A stretch of 35,956 nucleotides of DNA from an uncultured Dokdonia sp. GTDB taxonomy: Bacteria > Bacteroidota > Bacteroidia > Flavobacteriales > Flavobacteriaceae. The stretch covers positions 1 through 35,956 of the forward strand of contig CAJXSW010000017.1 in the NCBI GenBank assembly GCA_913060645.1, written 5' to 3'. The stretch's first letter is position 1. The number at the start of each line of letters is the position of its first letter. This document shows, one piece after another, positions 15,092-24,339 of this stretch. Below the pieces are notes generated by a model. That model was given only the letters and a program-made list of their open reading frames with translations. It had not been told where the DNA came from and searched no databases. Made by a program: the position numbers and the translations under genes.

Positions 15092-16786
15092 ATGAGCGAC
15101 GATAAAAAAATAATATTTACAATGTCTGGGGTTACAAAAACCTTTCCAGGCGCACAAACACCAGTACTTAAGAAGATATATTTAAGCTTTTTTTATGGAG
15201 CTAAAATTGGAATTTTAGGTCTTAACGGTTCGGGTAAATCTACCTTGATGAAAATCATCGCAGGATTAGATACCAACTTTCAAGGAGACGTAACTTCAGA
15301 TAAAGAATTTTCTGTAGGATACCTTGAGCAAGAGCCGCAACTTGATCCAGAAAAAACAGTACTTGAGATTGTAAAAGAAGGAGCTGCCGAAACGGTTGCT
15401 ATTCTTGATGAGTACAATAGGATTAACGACTCTTTTGGCCTAGAAGAAGTATATTCTGATGCCGATAAGATGGATAAGCTTATGGCACGCCAGGCTGTCT
15501 TACAAGATGAGATAGATGCACGTGGAGCATGGGAACTAGATACAAAACTAGAGATCGCAATGGATGCACTACGTACGCCTCCAGCAGATCAAAAAGTGGG
15601 TGTACTTTCTGGTGGAGAGAAGCGTCGTGTTGCTTTATGTAGATTGTTATTACAAGAACCAGATGTATTGTTACTGGATGAGCCTACTAACCACCTTGAT
15701 GCAGAGTCTGTGCACTGGTTAGAGCATCACTTAGCGCAATACAAAGGAACAGTAATTGCTGTAACGCACGACCGTTACTTCCTTGATAACGTAGCAGGAT
15801 GGATTCTTGAGCTAGATAGAGGAGAAGGAATTCCTTGGAAAGGGAATTACTCTTCTTGGTTAGATCAGAAGTCTAAGCGTATGGCACAAGAAAGTAAAAC
15901 AGCTTCAAAACGTCAAAAAACTTTAGAGCGTGAGCTTGACTGGGTACGTCAAGGAGCAAAAGGTCGTCAGACTAAGCAAAAAGCGCGTCTACAGAACTAT
16001 GACAAAATGATGAGTCAAGACCAGAAGCAAGTAGATGAAAAAGTAGAAATCTACATCCCTAACGGGCCACGTCTTGGTACGAATGTAATTGAGGCATCGG
16101 GAGTGAGTAAAGCCTTTGGTGATAAATTACTGTATGAAGATTTAAACTTCAATTTACCACAAGCTGGTATTGTAGGGGTGATAGGACCTAACGGAGCTGG
16201 TAAGACTACTATCTTTAAAATGATCATGGGTGAGGAAGCTCCAGATAAAGGAAACTTTACGGTAGGAGAGACTGCTCAAATTGCATATGTAGATCAGAGT
16301 CACAGTAACATAGATCCAGATAAAACCATCTGGCAAAACTTCTCAGACGAGCAAGAGCTTGTCATGATGGGAGGGAAGGAAGTAAATTCTAGAGCGTATT
16401 TAAGTAGATTTAACTTCTCAGGAAGTGAGCAAAATAAGAAAGTGGCAACACTATCTGGTGGTGAGCGCAACCGTTTACACCTTGCTATGACACTAAGAGA
16501 AGAAGGAAATGTACTGTTACTGGATGAGCCTACAAACGACCTTGATGTAAACACATTACGAGCGCTAGAAGAAGGACTAGAGAACTTTGCAGGATGTGCC
16601 GTAGTAATTAGTCACGACCGTTGGTTCTTAGATCGTATCTGTACACACATTCTTGCGTTTGAGGGCGATAGCCAGGTGTATTTCTTTGAAGGAGGATTCT
16701 CTGAGTATGAAGAGAATAAGAAGAAGAGATTAGGTGGAGATCTAATGCCTAAGCGTATTAAGTATAAAAAACTAGTGAGATCATAA
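15092..16786 (+). CDS. ettA: ABC-F ATPase, energy-dependent translational throttle protein
   Basis: A 564-residue soluble protein with two ABC domains and no membrane segment. Domain 1 has Walker A GLNGSGKST (43-51) and signature LSGGE (172-176), then LLLDEPTNHLDAESV. Domain 2 has Walker A GPNGAGKTT (365-373), signature LSGGE (454-458) and LLLDEPTNDLDVNT. A charged helical linker of about 80 residues (KRQKTLERELDWVRQGAKGRQTK) lies between. Length and the linker match EttA rather than other ABC-F types. EttA binds the ribosomal E site and gates the first steps of elongation according to ATP/ADP. It has its own -7 box and a strong terminator. Confidence 0.95.
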   Translation: MSDDKKIIFTMSGVTKTFPGAQTPVLKKIYLSFFYGAKIGILGLNGSGKSTLMKIIAGLDTNFQGDVTSDKEFSVGYLEQEPQLDPEKTVLEIVKEGAAETVAILDEYNRINDSFGLEEVYSDADKMDKLMARQAVLQDEIDARGAWELDTKLEIAMDALRTPPADQKVGVLSGGEKRRVALCRLLLQEPDVLLLDEPTNHLDAESVHWLEHHLAQYKGTVIAVTHDRYFLDNVAGWILELDRGEGIPWKGNYSSWLDQKSKRMAQESKTASKRQKTLERELDWVRQGAKGRQTKQKARLQNYDKMMSQDQKQVDEKVEIYIPNGPRLGTNVIEASGVSKAFGDKLLYEDLNFNLPQAGIVGVIGPNGAGKTTIFKMIMGEEAPDKGNFTVGETAQIAYVDQSHSNIDPDKTIWQNFSDEQELVMMGGKEVNSRAYLSRFNFSGSEQNKKVATLSGGERNRLHLAMTLREEGNVLLLDEPTNDLDVNTLRALEEGLENFAGCAVVISHDRWFLDRICTHILAFEGDSQVYFFEGGFSEYEENKKKRLGGDLMPKRIKYKKLVRS

Positions 16787-16804
16787 GTACTCACAGTTAG
16801 CAAC

Positions 16805-16842
16805 AAAAAAGCCCAATACTCGAATGAGTATTGGGCTTTTTT
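16805..16842. terminator. Bidirectional terminator after ettA
   Basis: 17-bp perfect stem from AAAAAAGCCCAATACTC (16805-16821) to GAGTATTGGGCTTTTTT (16826-16842) with loop GAAT. It serves ettA rightward and, thanks to the A-tract, the small leftward ORF at 16871-16957. Confidence 0.92.
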
Positions 16843-16870
16843 ATTTTAATTAGGTGGTTACTTTAGGTTC

Positions 16871-16957
16871 TTATAGAAAGAAGAAAAATAACGCACATAA
16901 TGAGAGAACGATTATTGAAACAATGAGAATAGGTTTGTTTTTTATTTCTACTTGCAT
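16871..16957 (-). CDS. Probable 28-residue membrane peptide
   Basis: ATG (16955-16957) to TAA encodes 28 residues: a polar, charged start MQVEIKNKP, then an unbroken hydrophobic helix (ILIVSIIVLSLCALFFFFL) to the end. This is the profile of a one-pass small membrane protein. Support for a real gene: an exact -7 box TAGATTTG 33-40 nt upstream on the same strand, a terminator that can work leftward 29 nt past the stop, and no other use for this gap. Function unknown. Confidence 0.5.
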   Translation of the reverse strand: MQVEIKNKPILIVSIIVLSLCALFFFFL

Positions 16958-16989
16958 CTTGGGATAATGTTAGTTATAAACTATAGATG

Positions 16990-16997
16990 CAAATCTA
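16990..16997 (-). promoter_or_regulatory. -7 box for the small membrane peptide
   Basis: CAAATCTA on the plus strand is TAGATTTG on the gene strand, an exact TAnnTTTG. No TTG was found at -33. Confidence 0.4.
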
Positions 16998-17090
16998 TGT
17001 AAAAGGTTGCGTTTGAGAATATTAATTTTCTGTAAGAGTAATCTTAACTAAACGTTTCTTGCAGCAGCTTATTGTGATTTTTAACATCAC

Positions 17091-17104
17091 GCTTTCGCGA
17101 AAGC
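17091..17104. repeat. Iterated palindrome, 14-bp core
   Basis: GCTTTCGCGAAAGC, flanked by AC on the left and ATAAAA on the right; intergenic, 39 nt past the stop of the leftward M14 peptidase gene. Confidence 0.95.
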
Positions 17105-17143
17105 ATAAAAAAAACATCTCATTAATAAACGTTGCGCTAGCAA

Positions 17144-19681
17144 TTAATCAATGAGACTCCCAAAAAAGATTGCGTTTAAGAATAGCTTATTTGTTCCATA
17201 CCAGCTTCCTCTAAAGTTAGGATTATCTGCAAACATCACTATGCGTCCTCGTCCTTTAGGAGAGATTACAATAGATGCGCTCTTTTTCATAAAGTCATTG
17301 AGGTTTTTATCAGAAATATAACCGTCTATATGTGGCGTTGCCGAATACTGTGCAACAGTGTTATACTCGTTTTTGCTAGGTTGTAACCACACATTGTTAT
17401 TTTTATATACAGGTAGCTTGTCATATCTGTATCCAAAAGCTAGTGGGTGGGTAAGATCTAGGTCTACTTCAAAAATAGCTCCACCTAGGCGCTCTTTCCC
17501 GCGATTAGGTCTTTGATTTACATAAGGCTTGCGCTCTTGAGTAGCTGTAGAATCTTTTTTAGCTTCTTTAGTAAGTTTTCCTGTAGCTATTTTTGATTTG
17601 ATAGCCCAGCTGCTAGCTGTTCCAGAAGTAATCAATGTGTTCCCTTGTGAAACCCATGAGGTTAGATTTTCTTGAAATCGCTTTGATAAATCCCCGTAGC
17701 TTCCAGAAACCATTACTACTGTGTTGTATTTACTTAAATCTACCCTAATAAGATTGTTGCTCATCACTTTTGTAATAGGCATATGTACACGCGTATCAAG
17801 TAAATGCCATATCTCGCCAGCTTCGTACGAGCTTGTCCCATCTCCTATAATCATAAGCGCTTTAGGAGTATCCACTTTTTGAAAATTCTGACTACCTAAG
17901 TCAATTCCTTTAATGCTAAAGCCAGTATTTGCCGCATAGATAGGAACTTGGAATTGCTGTTGTCCAGATGTAATAATACGATACACTTCTTCTGTTGTTT
18001 TGTCTTGACGACTTACAGGCAGCATTAGTGTTCCGTAGTTGAAGTCATGATTACCGCTTGTTGTTTTTGCAGTAAAAGGTTTGAACGCCGTCGCCACCGT
18101 CAGACCTTCACGCTGTAAATAAGCAAGCAAAGCAGGCGCATTATAATCATCATAATCGATGAGGTATGCATATTCAGTTTTGTTTACAGCTTGAACTTGA
18201 GTGAGATTGTCTGTAGACGTAACTTCGCTACCTAAGTTCGGTGAGCTAGACAATCCCTTGTAACGCATATTGTAAAAATTACCCACAGACCATGCACTTG
18301 CGTCATAATAAACACTGTCTCTGTATGTTTTATAAGTTTCAAAAAAGGACTGCACCATTCTTTTTTGTGCTTGTTGTGTAGGTACTACATATCGTCCATC
18401 GCCTTTGTCATACAACTTAATGCGATGCTTAAGTAGCTTATCTATAAAAGCCTTGGTTCTATTTGCGTCATAAGGATCTCCAAACTCATAAGCGGCTGCT
18501 TGATCTGTTTTTGCTTTCGCGAAAGCGGACTTAAAAAAATCTTGCTGGTATTTGCGCAAAGTCCCTTTATTCTCTACTGCGGCCTTTACAGTAGCCATCC
18601 CAGAGGTGTACTGATTTCTAATGGTAAAAGGAAAACTTATAGTTCCGAAATCTGTGTCTTGAAGATGCCCGCGACTACTTGCTTGTTCAAAAAGAAGTGC
18701 TAGTGCTCCCTGAAGATCCGGATATGATGATCCATAACCAGGGTAGGTGCCATCAAAAGATTCCTTTGTAAAATAAAAACTACCTATCTCATCAAGCGCA
18801 CTTGAAAAGTAAGGAGCAAAAAGGTTATTGAGGTCTTCATAGTTTTCCTTGGGCATAATAGGATCCATACTCCCAATAGGTAACATAGGCTCAAAAAAGT
18901 GACTGCTGTTTGTTCCCATCTCGTGAAAATCTGTAACTACATTTGGATACCACTCGTGATACCAATCTAGTTTACCACGGCTTTCTGGATTTATCGCAAG
19001 GAGCCAGTCACGGTTTAAGTCAAACCAGTAATGGTTAGTACGTCCGCGAGGCCACATCTCGGTATGCTCTGCGTCTATATTATCAGAAACCAGCGGAGTA
19101 CCTTTATAGCTATTTGCCCACTGTGTATGGCGATCACGACCATCTGGATTTATGGTAGGATCTATAAATATGATACTGTTATTTCTATATTTTTCGATTT
19201 CGGGATGTTGTGAGGCAACGAGCGTGTATGCCGTGAGCAAAGCCGCTTCAGAGCTGGATGGCTCATTGCCATGTACATTATAACCTAGTTGTATAAAAAC
19301 AGGGATATCATCATAATTAGTCGCACGTTGCTTGGTATCTACAAAGGCGAGGTGTTGCTTTTTTAGGGCAGGTAAGTTCTCTTGATTTTTGATGTTTGAG
19401 ACGGTAAGCATCACAAGTTTGCGGTTTTCGTGTGTTTTTCCGTACTCGCTTATGGTTACTCTAGGTGATAATTCGGCTAGTTTTTCAAAGTAGGAGACTA
19501 TCTGATCGTGGCGCGTGTGTTGCTCACCTATTTCATAACCAAGATATTGTGCCGGAGACGGGATTGCAGCGTCAAAAGGTGCGTACTTTCCTGTAAAGTA
19601 CTCTTGTGCGTGTAGTTGAGGTGATAACGCTTTCGCGAAAGCGAGTACTAAAACACTTACAACTAGAATTTTGTATTTCAT
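17144..19681 (-). CDS. Secreted M14 family zinc carboxypeptidase
   Basis: An 845-residue exported protein. Residues 1-25 are a signal peptide ending LHAQ. The M14 domain (about 45-380) has zinc ligands in HGNE (His137, Glu140) and DFHEMG (His253), substrate motifs NPDG (178-181) and DLNR (221-224), and the catalytic Glu in FEQASSRG (Glu332). The long C-terminal part (about 590-845) resembles a class I amidotransferase-like/ThuA-type fold (ALMIIGDGTSSYEAGEIWHLLD, YNTVVMVSGSYG), a common add-on in Bacteroidota M14 peptidases. It probably degrades peptides for nutrition. Two iterated palindromes lie in the gene: one encodes AFAKA inside the signal peptide (residues 14-18), the other SAFAKAK in the middle. 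No T9SS tail seen. Confidence 0.9.
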   Translation of the reverse strand: MKYKILVVSVLVLAFAKALSPQLHAQEYFTGKYAPFDAAIPSPAQYLGYEIGEQHTRHDQIVSYFEKLAELSPRVTISEYGKTHENRKLVMLTVSNIKNQENLPALKKQHLAFVDTKQRATNYDDIPVFIQLGYNVHGNEPSSSEAALLTAYTLVASQHPEIEKYRNNSIIFIDPTINPDGRDRHTQWANSYKGTPLVSDNIDAEHTEMWPRGRTNHYWFDLNRDWLLAINPESRGKLDWYHEWYPNVVTDFHEMGTNSSHFFEPMLPIGSMDPIMPKENYEDLNNLFAPYFSSALDEIGSFYFTKESFDGTYPGYGSSYPDLQGALALLFEQASSRGHLQDTDFGTISFPFTIRNQYTSGMATVKAAVENKGTLRKYQQDFFKSAFAKAKTDQAAAYEFGDPYDANRTKAFIDKLLKHRIKLYDKGDGRYVVPTQQAQKRMVQSFFETYKTYRDSVYYDASAWSVGNFYNMRYKGLSSSPNLGSEVTSTDNLTQVQAVNKTEYAYLIDYDDYNAPALLAYLQREGLTVATAFKPFTAKTTSGNHDFNYGTLMLPVSRQDKTTEEVYRIITSGQQQFQVPIYAANTGFSIKGIDLGSQNFQKVDTPKALMIIGDGTSSYEAGEIWHLLDTRVHMPITKVMSNNLIRVDLSKYNTVVMVSGSYGDLSKRFQENLTSWVSQGNTLITSGTASSWAIKSKIATGKLTKEAKKDSTATQERKPYVNQRPNRGKERLGGAIFEVDLDLTHPLAFGYRYDKLPVYKNNNVWLQPSKNEYNTVAQYSATPHIDGYISDKNLNDFMKKSASIVISPKGRGRIVMFADNPNFRGSWYGTNKLFLNAIFFGSLID
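18513..18526. repeat. Iterated palindrome, 14-bp core, inside the M14 gene
   Basis: GCTTTCGCGAAAGC; on the gene strand read as AFAKA in the helical region after the peptidase core. Confidence 0.95.
19628..19643. repeat. Iterated palindrome, 16-bp form, in a signal peptide
   Basis: CGCTTTCGCGAAAGCG; on the gene strand it encodes AFAKA at residues 14-18 of the M14 peptidase signal peptide, putting a Lys in the hydrophobic core. Confidence 0.95.
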
Positions 19682-19811
19682 TTGGATTGATTTAATTCCT
19701 TAAAAATACAGAAATAAATTTTGCACAATCGGTGCCTGAAAAATATTGTTTTTGTGCTACCTTTATTTGTGCACGGTTTTTGATACCTGCTAGACTCATC
19801 AAAAAAACGCT

Positions 19812-21185
19812 ATGCGGTACTTTTACATATTCTTGTTTATTTCATCACTTGCAGTTGCACAATCAACACCTATAAAAGGGGTAGTTATCCCACAGGTAAC
19901 TTTTGATAATGCAACAAATGATTATTCTTTGTTTTTACCAGCAAATTATACGGATACAGCTACGTATCCTGTAGTTGTGATTTATGATGAACTAGGGCGA
20001 GGAGCTAGTGCGGTACAGCAGTTTTCTATAGGTGCAGGATTAACTGAGAGTATTGTGGCTAGTCCTAACTACAGGTTAAATGATACCCTTTCTGTAGCTA
20101 TTAATCAAAGTAAAGAATTTATAGAAAAGCTATCTCAAACGTATTCTGTTAATAAGGATAAAATTATCTTATCTGGATATGGCAGGGATGGTCTTATTGT
20201 TACAGCACAAGCACAAGCACAAGCGGATACATCTATTTATGGAGTCATCGCAATAGGAAATGCATTTTTAGATAAAAAAAGTCTTCGTAGTAATGAGAAT
20301 CTTAAAATAGCATTGCTATCTCCAGATGAAGGTAGTCAGTATTACAAGTTGAGGTCTTACAGCCGTAATTATGGGCTGAGAAAGAATCTCGTAAGTTATC
20401 ACACTTATGATGGTGTAGTCTGGCCTAGTGCAGGCTACATCGCAGAAGCGCTGACTGCTATTTTGATAGATGAAACTACGAGTGATGAGAAACTTCAATC
20501 ATATTATAATAGTGATATTGCTTTCGGTAAAACAATGTACCGAAAGCAAGAAGGTCTAGATGCTTATGATTTTGTATCCACGCTTAAAGACAAATATAAA
20601 AAGCGCCTTGACATCGACGAGCAAAAAGAGCTTTTGGATAACATCAAGCGACTTAAGAATTATAGATCAGATCGCGATATATATGCTATGTTCAGCTACG
20701 GAGAAGATCTCATGGCAGAGGAGTTTCAATACAATATCCGAGAGGATATGAATAATAGCTACTTTAATAATCTAGGATGGTGGAGTTACCAGATGGACGA
20801 ACTTTATATACAAATAGACAGTACAGATAATGCAATGATAAAACGCAAGTCGGCTATGCGTTTAAAGAGATTTGTACAATCTGAGGTTGAATTACAGTAT
20901 AAAATTTTACAGCGTAAGGATACTAAGATTGAGCAATTGTTATTTGCAAACGTATTGAGATCACTTGTAAATCCGAATAATCAGGATGCATTTATTCAAT
21001 CAATATCCTTAAGTGCAAGGGAAGGCGACGTGAATGCTACATGGTTTTATCTCGAAGAACTTCTCAAAACTGGATATACAGATTATGAGGCGTTGTATAA
21101 AATTCCATACACAACCGCAGCTCGCATAAGTAAAGAGTGGAACGAAATTATAAAAGCTTACTTAGGAAAGTCTAAGTACTACTAG
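19812..21185 (+). CDS. Exported alpha/beta-hydrolase-like protein lacking the nucleophile serine
   Basis: A 457-residue protein with a signal peptide (MRYFYIFLFISSLAVAQ). The N-terminal half looks like an esterase/depolymerase-type alpha/beta hydrolase: YSLFLPANYTDTATYPVVVIYDELG, then the strand-elbow IILSGYGRDG (Gly122-Gly127). The usual elbow is G-x-S-x-G, and here the serine position is Gly124, so classical hydrolase chemistry is unlikely. The C-terminal half is helical and Lys/Tyr-rich with no domain I recognise. Divergent from the M14 gene and overlapping the 3' end of the leftward membrane protein gene by 14 nt. Probably periplasmic or surface-located; function unknown. Confidence 0.6.
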   Translation: MRYFYIFLFISSLAVAQSTPIKGVVIPQVTFDNATNDYSLFLPANYTDTATYPVVVIYDELGRGASAVQQFSIGAGLTESIVASPNYRLNDTLSVAINQSKEFIEKLSQTYSVNKDKIILSGYGRDGLIVTAQAQAQADTSIYGVIAIGNAFLDKKSLRSNENLKIALLSPDEGSQYYKLRSYSRNYGLRKNLVSYHTYDGVVWPSAGYIAEALTAILIDETTSDEKLQSYYNSDIAFGKTMYRKQEGLDAYDFVSTLKDKYKKRLDIDEQKELLDNIKRLKNYRSDRDIYAMFSYGEDLMAEEFQYNIREDMNNSYFNNLGWWSYQMDELYIQIDSTDNAMIKRKSAMRLKRFVQSEVELQYKILQRKDTKIEQLLFANVLRSLVNPNNQDAFIQSISLSAREGDVNATWFYLEELLKTGYTDYEALYKIPYTTAARISKEWNEIIKAYLGKSKYY

Positions 21186-21645
21186 CGTTTTGAGCTTCTC
21201 TTAGAGCGGTTATTATTGATGGAGCATTGCTAGTGCTTACAAAAAACTCATTCATTTTATTTTTAGTTTTAATATGGAGATTGCCTCCAGTATGAGTATT
21301 ATATAATGTTCCTTCAGGAGTAAACCTAATACCTATGCCCCAGTACCAAGGTATCTTTACACCCCTCGCTGTGGTGATATCTAGGTCATTAATAGCGATC
21401 TTTTTATAAAGTAGCCCTACCCCAAAACTAGCAATAGCATACTGATTTGTAATGCTAATCTCTAGCTTGTAAAATAATAAGAGGATGACAATAAAAAGAA
21501 AACAGCAAGCAATTAGCATATAGGAAACGGTATCATTATCAATCCATTGCTCGATGATGAAAAAGGCCATAAGAGCAATAGATATTGCGCATATAATCGC
21601 AATCATATAAAATGGCTGCGTCTCTTTGTAACGTAATTTTCTCAT
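21172..21645 (-). CDS. Small membrane protein with PH-like C-terminal domain
   Basis: A 157-residue protein with two transmembrane helices (about 12-32, FYMIAIICAISIALMAFFI, and about 40-59, VSYMLIACCFLFIVILLLFY). A soluble beta-rich domain follows (LEISITNQYAIASFGVGLLYKKIAINDL, and GNLHIKTKNKMNEFFVSTSN), as in bacterial PH-domain membrane proteins. Function unknown. Its last codons overlap, tail to tail, the last codons of the hydrolase-like gene. Confidence 0.7.
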   Translation of the reverse strand: MRKLRYKETQPFYMIAIICAISIALMAFFIIEQWIDNDTVSYMLIACCFLFIVILLLFYKLEISITNQYAIASFGVGLLYKKIAINDLDITTARGVKIPWYWGIGIRFTPEGTLYNTHTGGNLHIKTKNKMNEFFVSTSNAPSIITALREAQNASST

Positions 21646-21755
21646 GATTGATAATGCTCGTTATTTGTAATATTGAAAATTACTGATTTTAAAACATTAA
21701 CCATAATATGGTTAGCTAGTGGTAGTATTCTATATTAATAATTGATTTTCAGCGT

Positions 21756-21776
21756 TGTGACATACATTTTGTCACA
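21756..21776. promoter_or_regulatory. Inverted repeat TGTGACA-N7-TGTCACA
   Basis: Perfect 7-bp arms separated by 7 bases, in the gap between the leftward membrane protein gene and the TPR gene, about 110 nt before each start. The 11-base spacing between TGTGA and TCACA differs from the CRP consensus (6 bases), so this is a candidate operator of unknown owner. Confidence 0.35.
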
Positions 21777-21887
21777 TATTGTATTTGGCTCGGTTATTGG
21801 CTGTTCATTACTATGTTGACAACTAAGTCTTAGTTTTTCAACAGTACTCATAAGTATTATTACATTTATATAAAGTGTAATTCAAAA

Positions 21888-23285
21888 ATGTCGTTTATGG
21901 ATTTTGGACAAGAAGGAAATAGTATATCGCTTACGCGCTTTGAGTCTATGTTAAAGACTAATGATGTGATATTCTTTGATGCTGAGGAGTTTGAGGATAT
22001 TGCAAATCATTATATTGAAAGTGGTAAGATTGCGCTTGCGCGAAAAGCTGTCAAGCTAGGTCTAGACCAGCATCCTACGTCTTCAAATTTGAGACTCTTT
22101 AAAGCCGAACTGTTCATTTTTGAAAATAAATTTGATAAAGCAGATGCTATTCTTACAGAGCTGCACTTGCTAGACCCTCATAACGAGGAGGTTTATATTC
22201 AAAAAGCAAATATTTATAGTAAGCAGGACGACCATGAAAAGGCAATCCATCTGCTTGAACAAGCTATAGACCTTACTGACGACCCTGCAGATGTATACTC
22301 TCTCATAGGGATGGAATATTTATTTTTAGAAGACTTCCAGAATGCAAAGCTTAACTTCATGAAGTGCCTTGAAGTAGATGATCAAGATTACAGCGCATTA
22401 TATAATGTGATTTATTGTTTTGATTTTCTAGAAGAGCACGAAGGAGCAATTGATTATCTAAATATGTTTTTAGATAATAATCCGTATTGTGAAGTAGCGT
22501 GGCATCAAATAGGGAAGCAATACTTTGGACTTAAGAACTATGAGAAGGCATTGTCGTCCTATGAATTTGCAATCATCAGTGATGATCGTTTTGTAGGTGC
22601 TTATCTTGAAAAAGGAAAAGTATTAGAAAAGCTAGGGCGTTATAATGAAGCGCTCGAAAATTATCAAATCACACTAGAACTAGAAGACCCTACATCATTT
22701 GCGTTACTACGTATGGGTAAATGTTATGATAAGCTAGGAAGCGATGAGCTTGCGATAAAGCACTTTGAACGTTGTGTACATGAAGATCCATTACTAGATA
22801 ATGGATGGATGGCAATTACAGACTTTTATCAAAAGAGACTAGATTATCAAAAGGCACTTTTTTTTATAAATAAGGCAATAAATATTGATAGCGACAATGT
22901 GTTATACTGGAAGCGCTATGCCACTATAAATCATAAACTTAAGTTTCTAGAAGCCGCAGAAGAAGGATATCGTCGTACCTTAGAACTTGGTAACTACGAG
23001 CTTGAGACATGGTTACAGAGAAGTGATATTCTTGTGCAATTAGGAGAGCCAGAGGCCTCCATTACAAATCTCACCCAGGCAATGGAGTTTTATCCAGAAA
23101 GCGCAGAGATTGCTTTTAGACTTGCAGGTCTTAACTATAGTAATGGTAATGATATCCAAGGACGTTATTTTTTAATTAACGGTTTAAAGATAGAACCGGA
23201 ATTCTCTATTATCTTAGGCGAACTATTCCCTTATGCTGCAAGTAAAAAAGAAGTGCTTGAACTAGTACAGCAGTACTTAGGTTAA
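21888..23285 (+). CDS. Tetratricopeptide repeat protein
   Basis: A 465-residue protein made almost wholly of TPR helices (about ten to twelve 34-residue repeats). Clear ones are DKADAILTELHLLDPHNEEVYIQ, EKAIHLLEQAIDL, YEKALSSYEFAIISDDRFVGAYLEKG and KALFFINKAINIDSDNVLYWKRYA. No signal peptide or membrane helix, so probably a cytoplasmic scaffold. No catalytic domain. It precedes the DUF368 pair by 79 nt on the same strand and may be co-transcribed. Partner unknown. Confidence 0.88.
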   Translation: MSFMDFGQEGNSISLTRFESMLKTNDVIFFDAEEFEDIANHYIESGKIALARKAVKLGLDQHPTSSNLRLFKAELFIFENKFDKADAILTELHLLDPHNEEVYIQKANIYSKQDDHEKAIHLLEQAIDLTDDPADVYSLIGMEYLFLEDFQNAKLNFMKCLEVDDQDYSALYNVIYCFDFLEEHEGAIDYLNMFLDNNPYCEVAWHQIGKQYFGLKNYEKALSSYEFAIISDDRFVGAYLEKGKVLEKLGRYNEALENYQITLELEDPTSFALLRMGKCYDKLGSDELAIKHFERCVHEDPLLDNGWMAITDFYQKRLDYQKALFFINKAINIDSDNVLYWKRYATINHKLKFLEAAEEGYRRTLELGNYELETWLQRSDILVQLGEPEASITNLTQAMEFYPESAEIAFRLAGLNYSNGNDIQGRYFLINGLKIEPEFSIILGELFPYAASKKEVLELVQQYLG

Positions 23286-23364
23286 TACTATTCTAAAATC
23301 TTGATTAAATGTAGGTGCTTATTGTGAAAGCTAGTATTTTAGCTTGACTCGAAAAACGAACCCT

Positions 23365-24339
23365 ATGCCGAAACCATCAGCTTCCTATTTATTTGTAATA
23401 CTAAAAGGTATGGCCATGGGAGCGGCAGATGTTGTTCCAGGAGTATCTGGAGGAACTATCGCTTTTATATCTGGAATCTATCAAGAACTTATTGAAACGA
23501 TTGATAAGTTAGATTTTGGTGTTCTTAAAGTGTGGAAGAAAGAAGGAATCAAAGCAGCTATCGAGCAGTATAATCTTAAATTTCTAGGAAGCCTTTTTCT
23601 TGGTGTTGCTATCAGTATCTTATCACTGGCACGCGTTTTTAAATACTTATTAGAAGTGTATCCTATAATGGTATGGTCATTCTTTTTTGGCTTAGTACTC
23701 GCTAGTATTTTGTACATAGGTAAACAAATCACTAAGTGGAATCCCACAGTAATTATAGCACTAATTCTAGGTGTAGCTGTAGCTTACTTCATAACTATTG
23801 CCGCACCATCTGAAGCACCAAATGTATGGTGGTTTTATTTCCTTTCTGGTTGTATTGCTATTATAGCAATGATACTTCCTGGAGTTTCTGGTTCATTTAT
23901 ATTAGTGCTGTTAGGTTCGTATGGAATGGTGCTAGGAACCATTACAGATGCTCAAGATGCTTTGTTAGCAAAGGATTGGGCACTACTTCGAGCTGCAATA
24001 TTTAAAATTTTTCTTTTTGGAATGGGCTGTATTGTTGGCCTCAAATTATTTTCAAAAGTGCTCAAATGGATGTTTGAACACAAAAAGCAAATCACCTTAG
24101 CTGTACTCACTGGCTTTATGATTGGTTCGCTCAATAAAATATGGCCTTGGAAGGAAGTGCTATCTACTCGAATAGATAGACACGGAGAAGAGGTTCCTGT
24201 AGAGGCTGTAAGTATTTTACCATCTTCTTTTGATGGTGATCCTCAGGTGCTGTATGCGGTTGTATTTGCCGTAATTGGATTTGCACTAATCTTGCTACTA
24301 GAAAGAGCTGCGGTTAAAAAAAACGTATATGCAGACTGA
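23365..24339 (+). CDS. DUF368 (PopT-type) membrane transporter, paralogue 1
   Basis: A 324-residue integral membrane protein with about eight to nine helices. The duplicated DUF368 motif is intact: VVPGVSGGTIAF near the N-terminus and MILPGVSGSFILVLLGSYGMVL near the middle. DUF368 proteins are established as polyprenyl (undecaprenyl) phosphate translocases that recycle the lipid carrier for cell-wall and glycan synthesis. I start at the ATG 23365 (MPKPSASYLF); the frame extends to a TTG at 23344, which is less likely. It overlaps the second DUF368 gene by 11 nt. Confidence 0.9.
   Translation: MPKPSASYLFVILKGMAMGAADVVPGVSGGTIAFISGIYQELIETIDKLDFGVLKVWKKEGIKAAIEQYNLKFLGSLFLGVAISILSLARVFKYLLEVYPIMVWSFFFGLVLASILYIGKQITKWNPTVIIALILGVAVAYFITIAAPSEAPNVWWFYFLSGCIAIIAMILPGVSGSFILVLLGSYGMVLGTITDAQDALLAKDWALLRAAIFKIFLFGMGCIVGLKLFSKVLKWMFEHKKQITLAVLTGFMIGSLNKIWPWKEVLSTRIDRHGEEVPVEAVSILPSSFDGDPQVLYAVVFAVIGFALILLLERAAVKKNVYAD

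Noticed and set aside
22030-22044. Possible palindrome copy GCTTGCGCGAAAAG in the TPR gene
   Set aside because: Only about 11 of 14 core bases match; likely chance.
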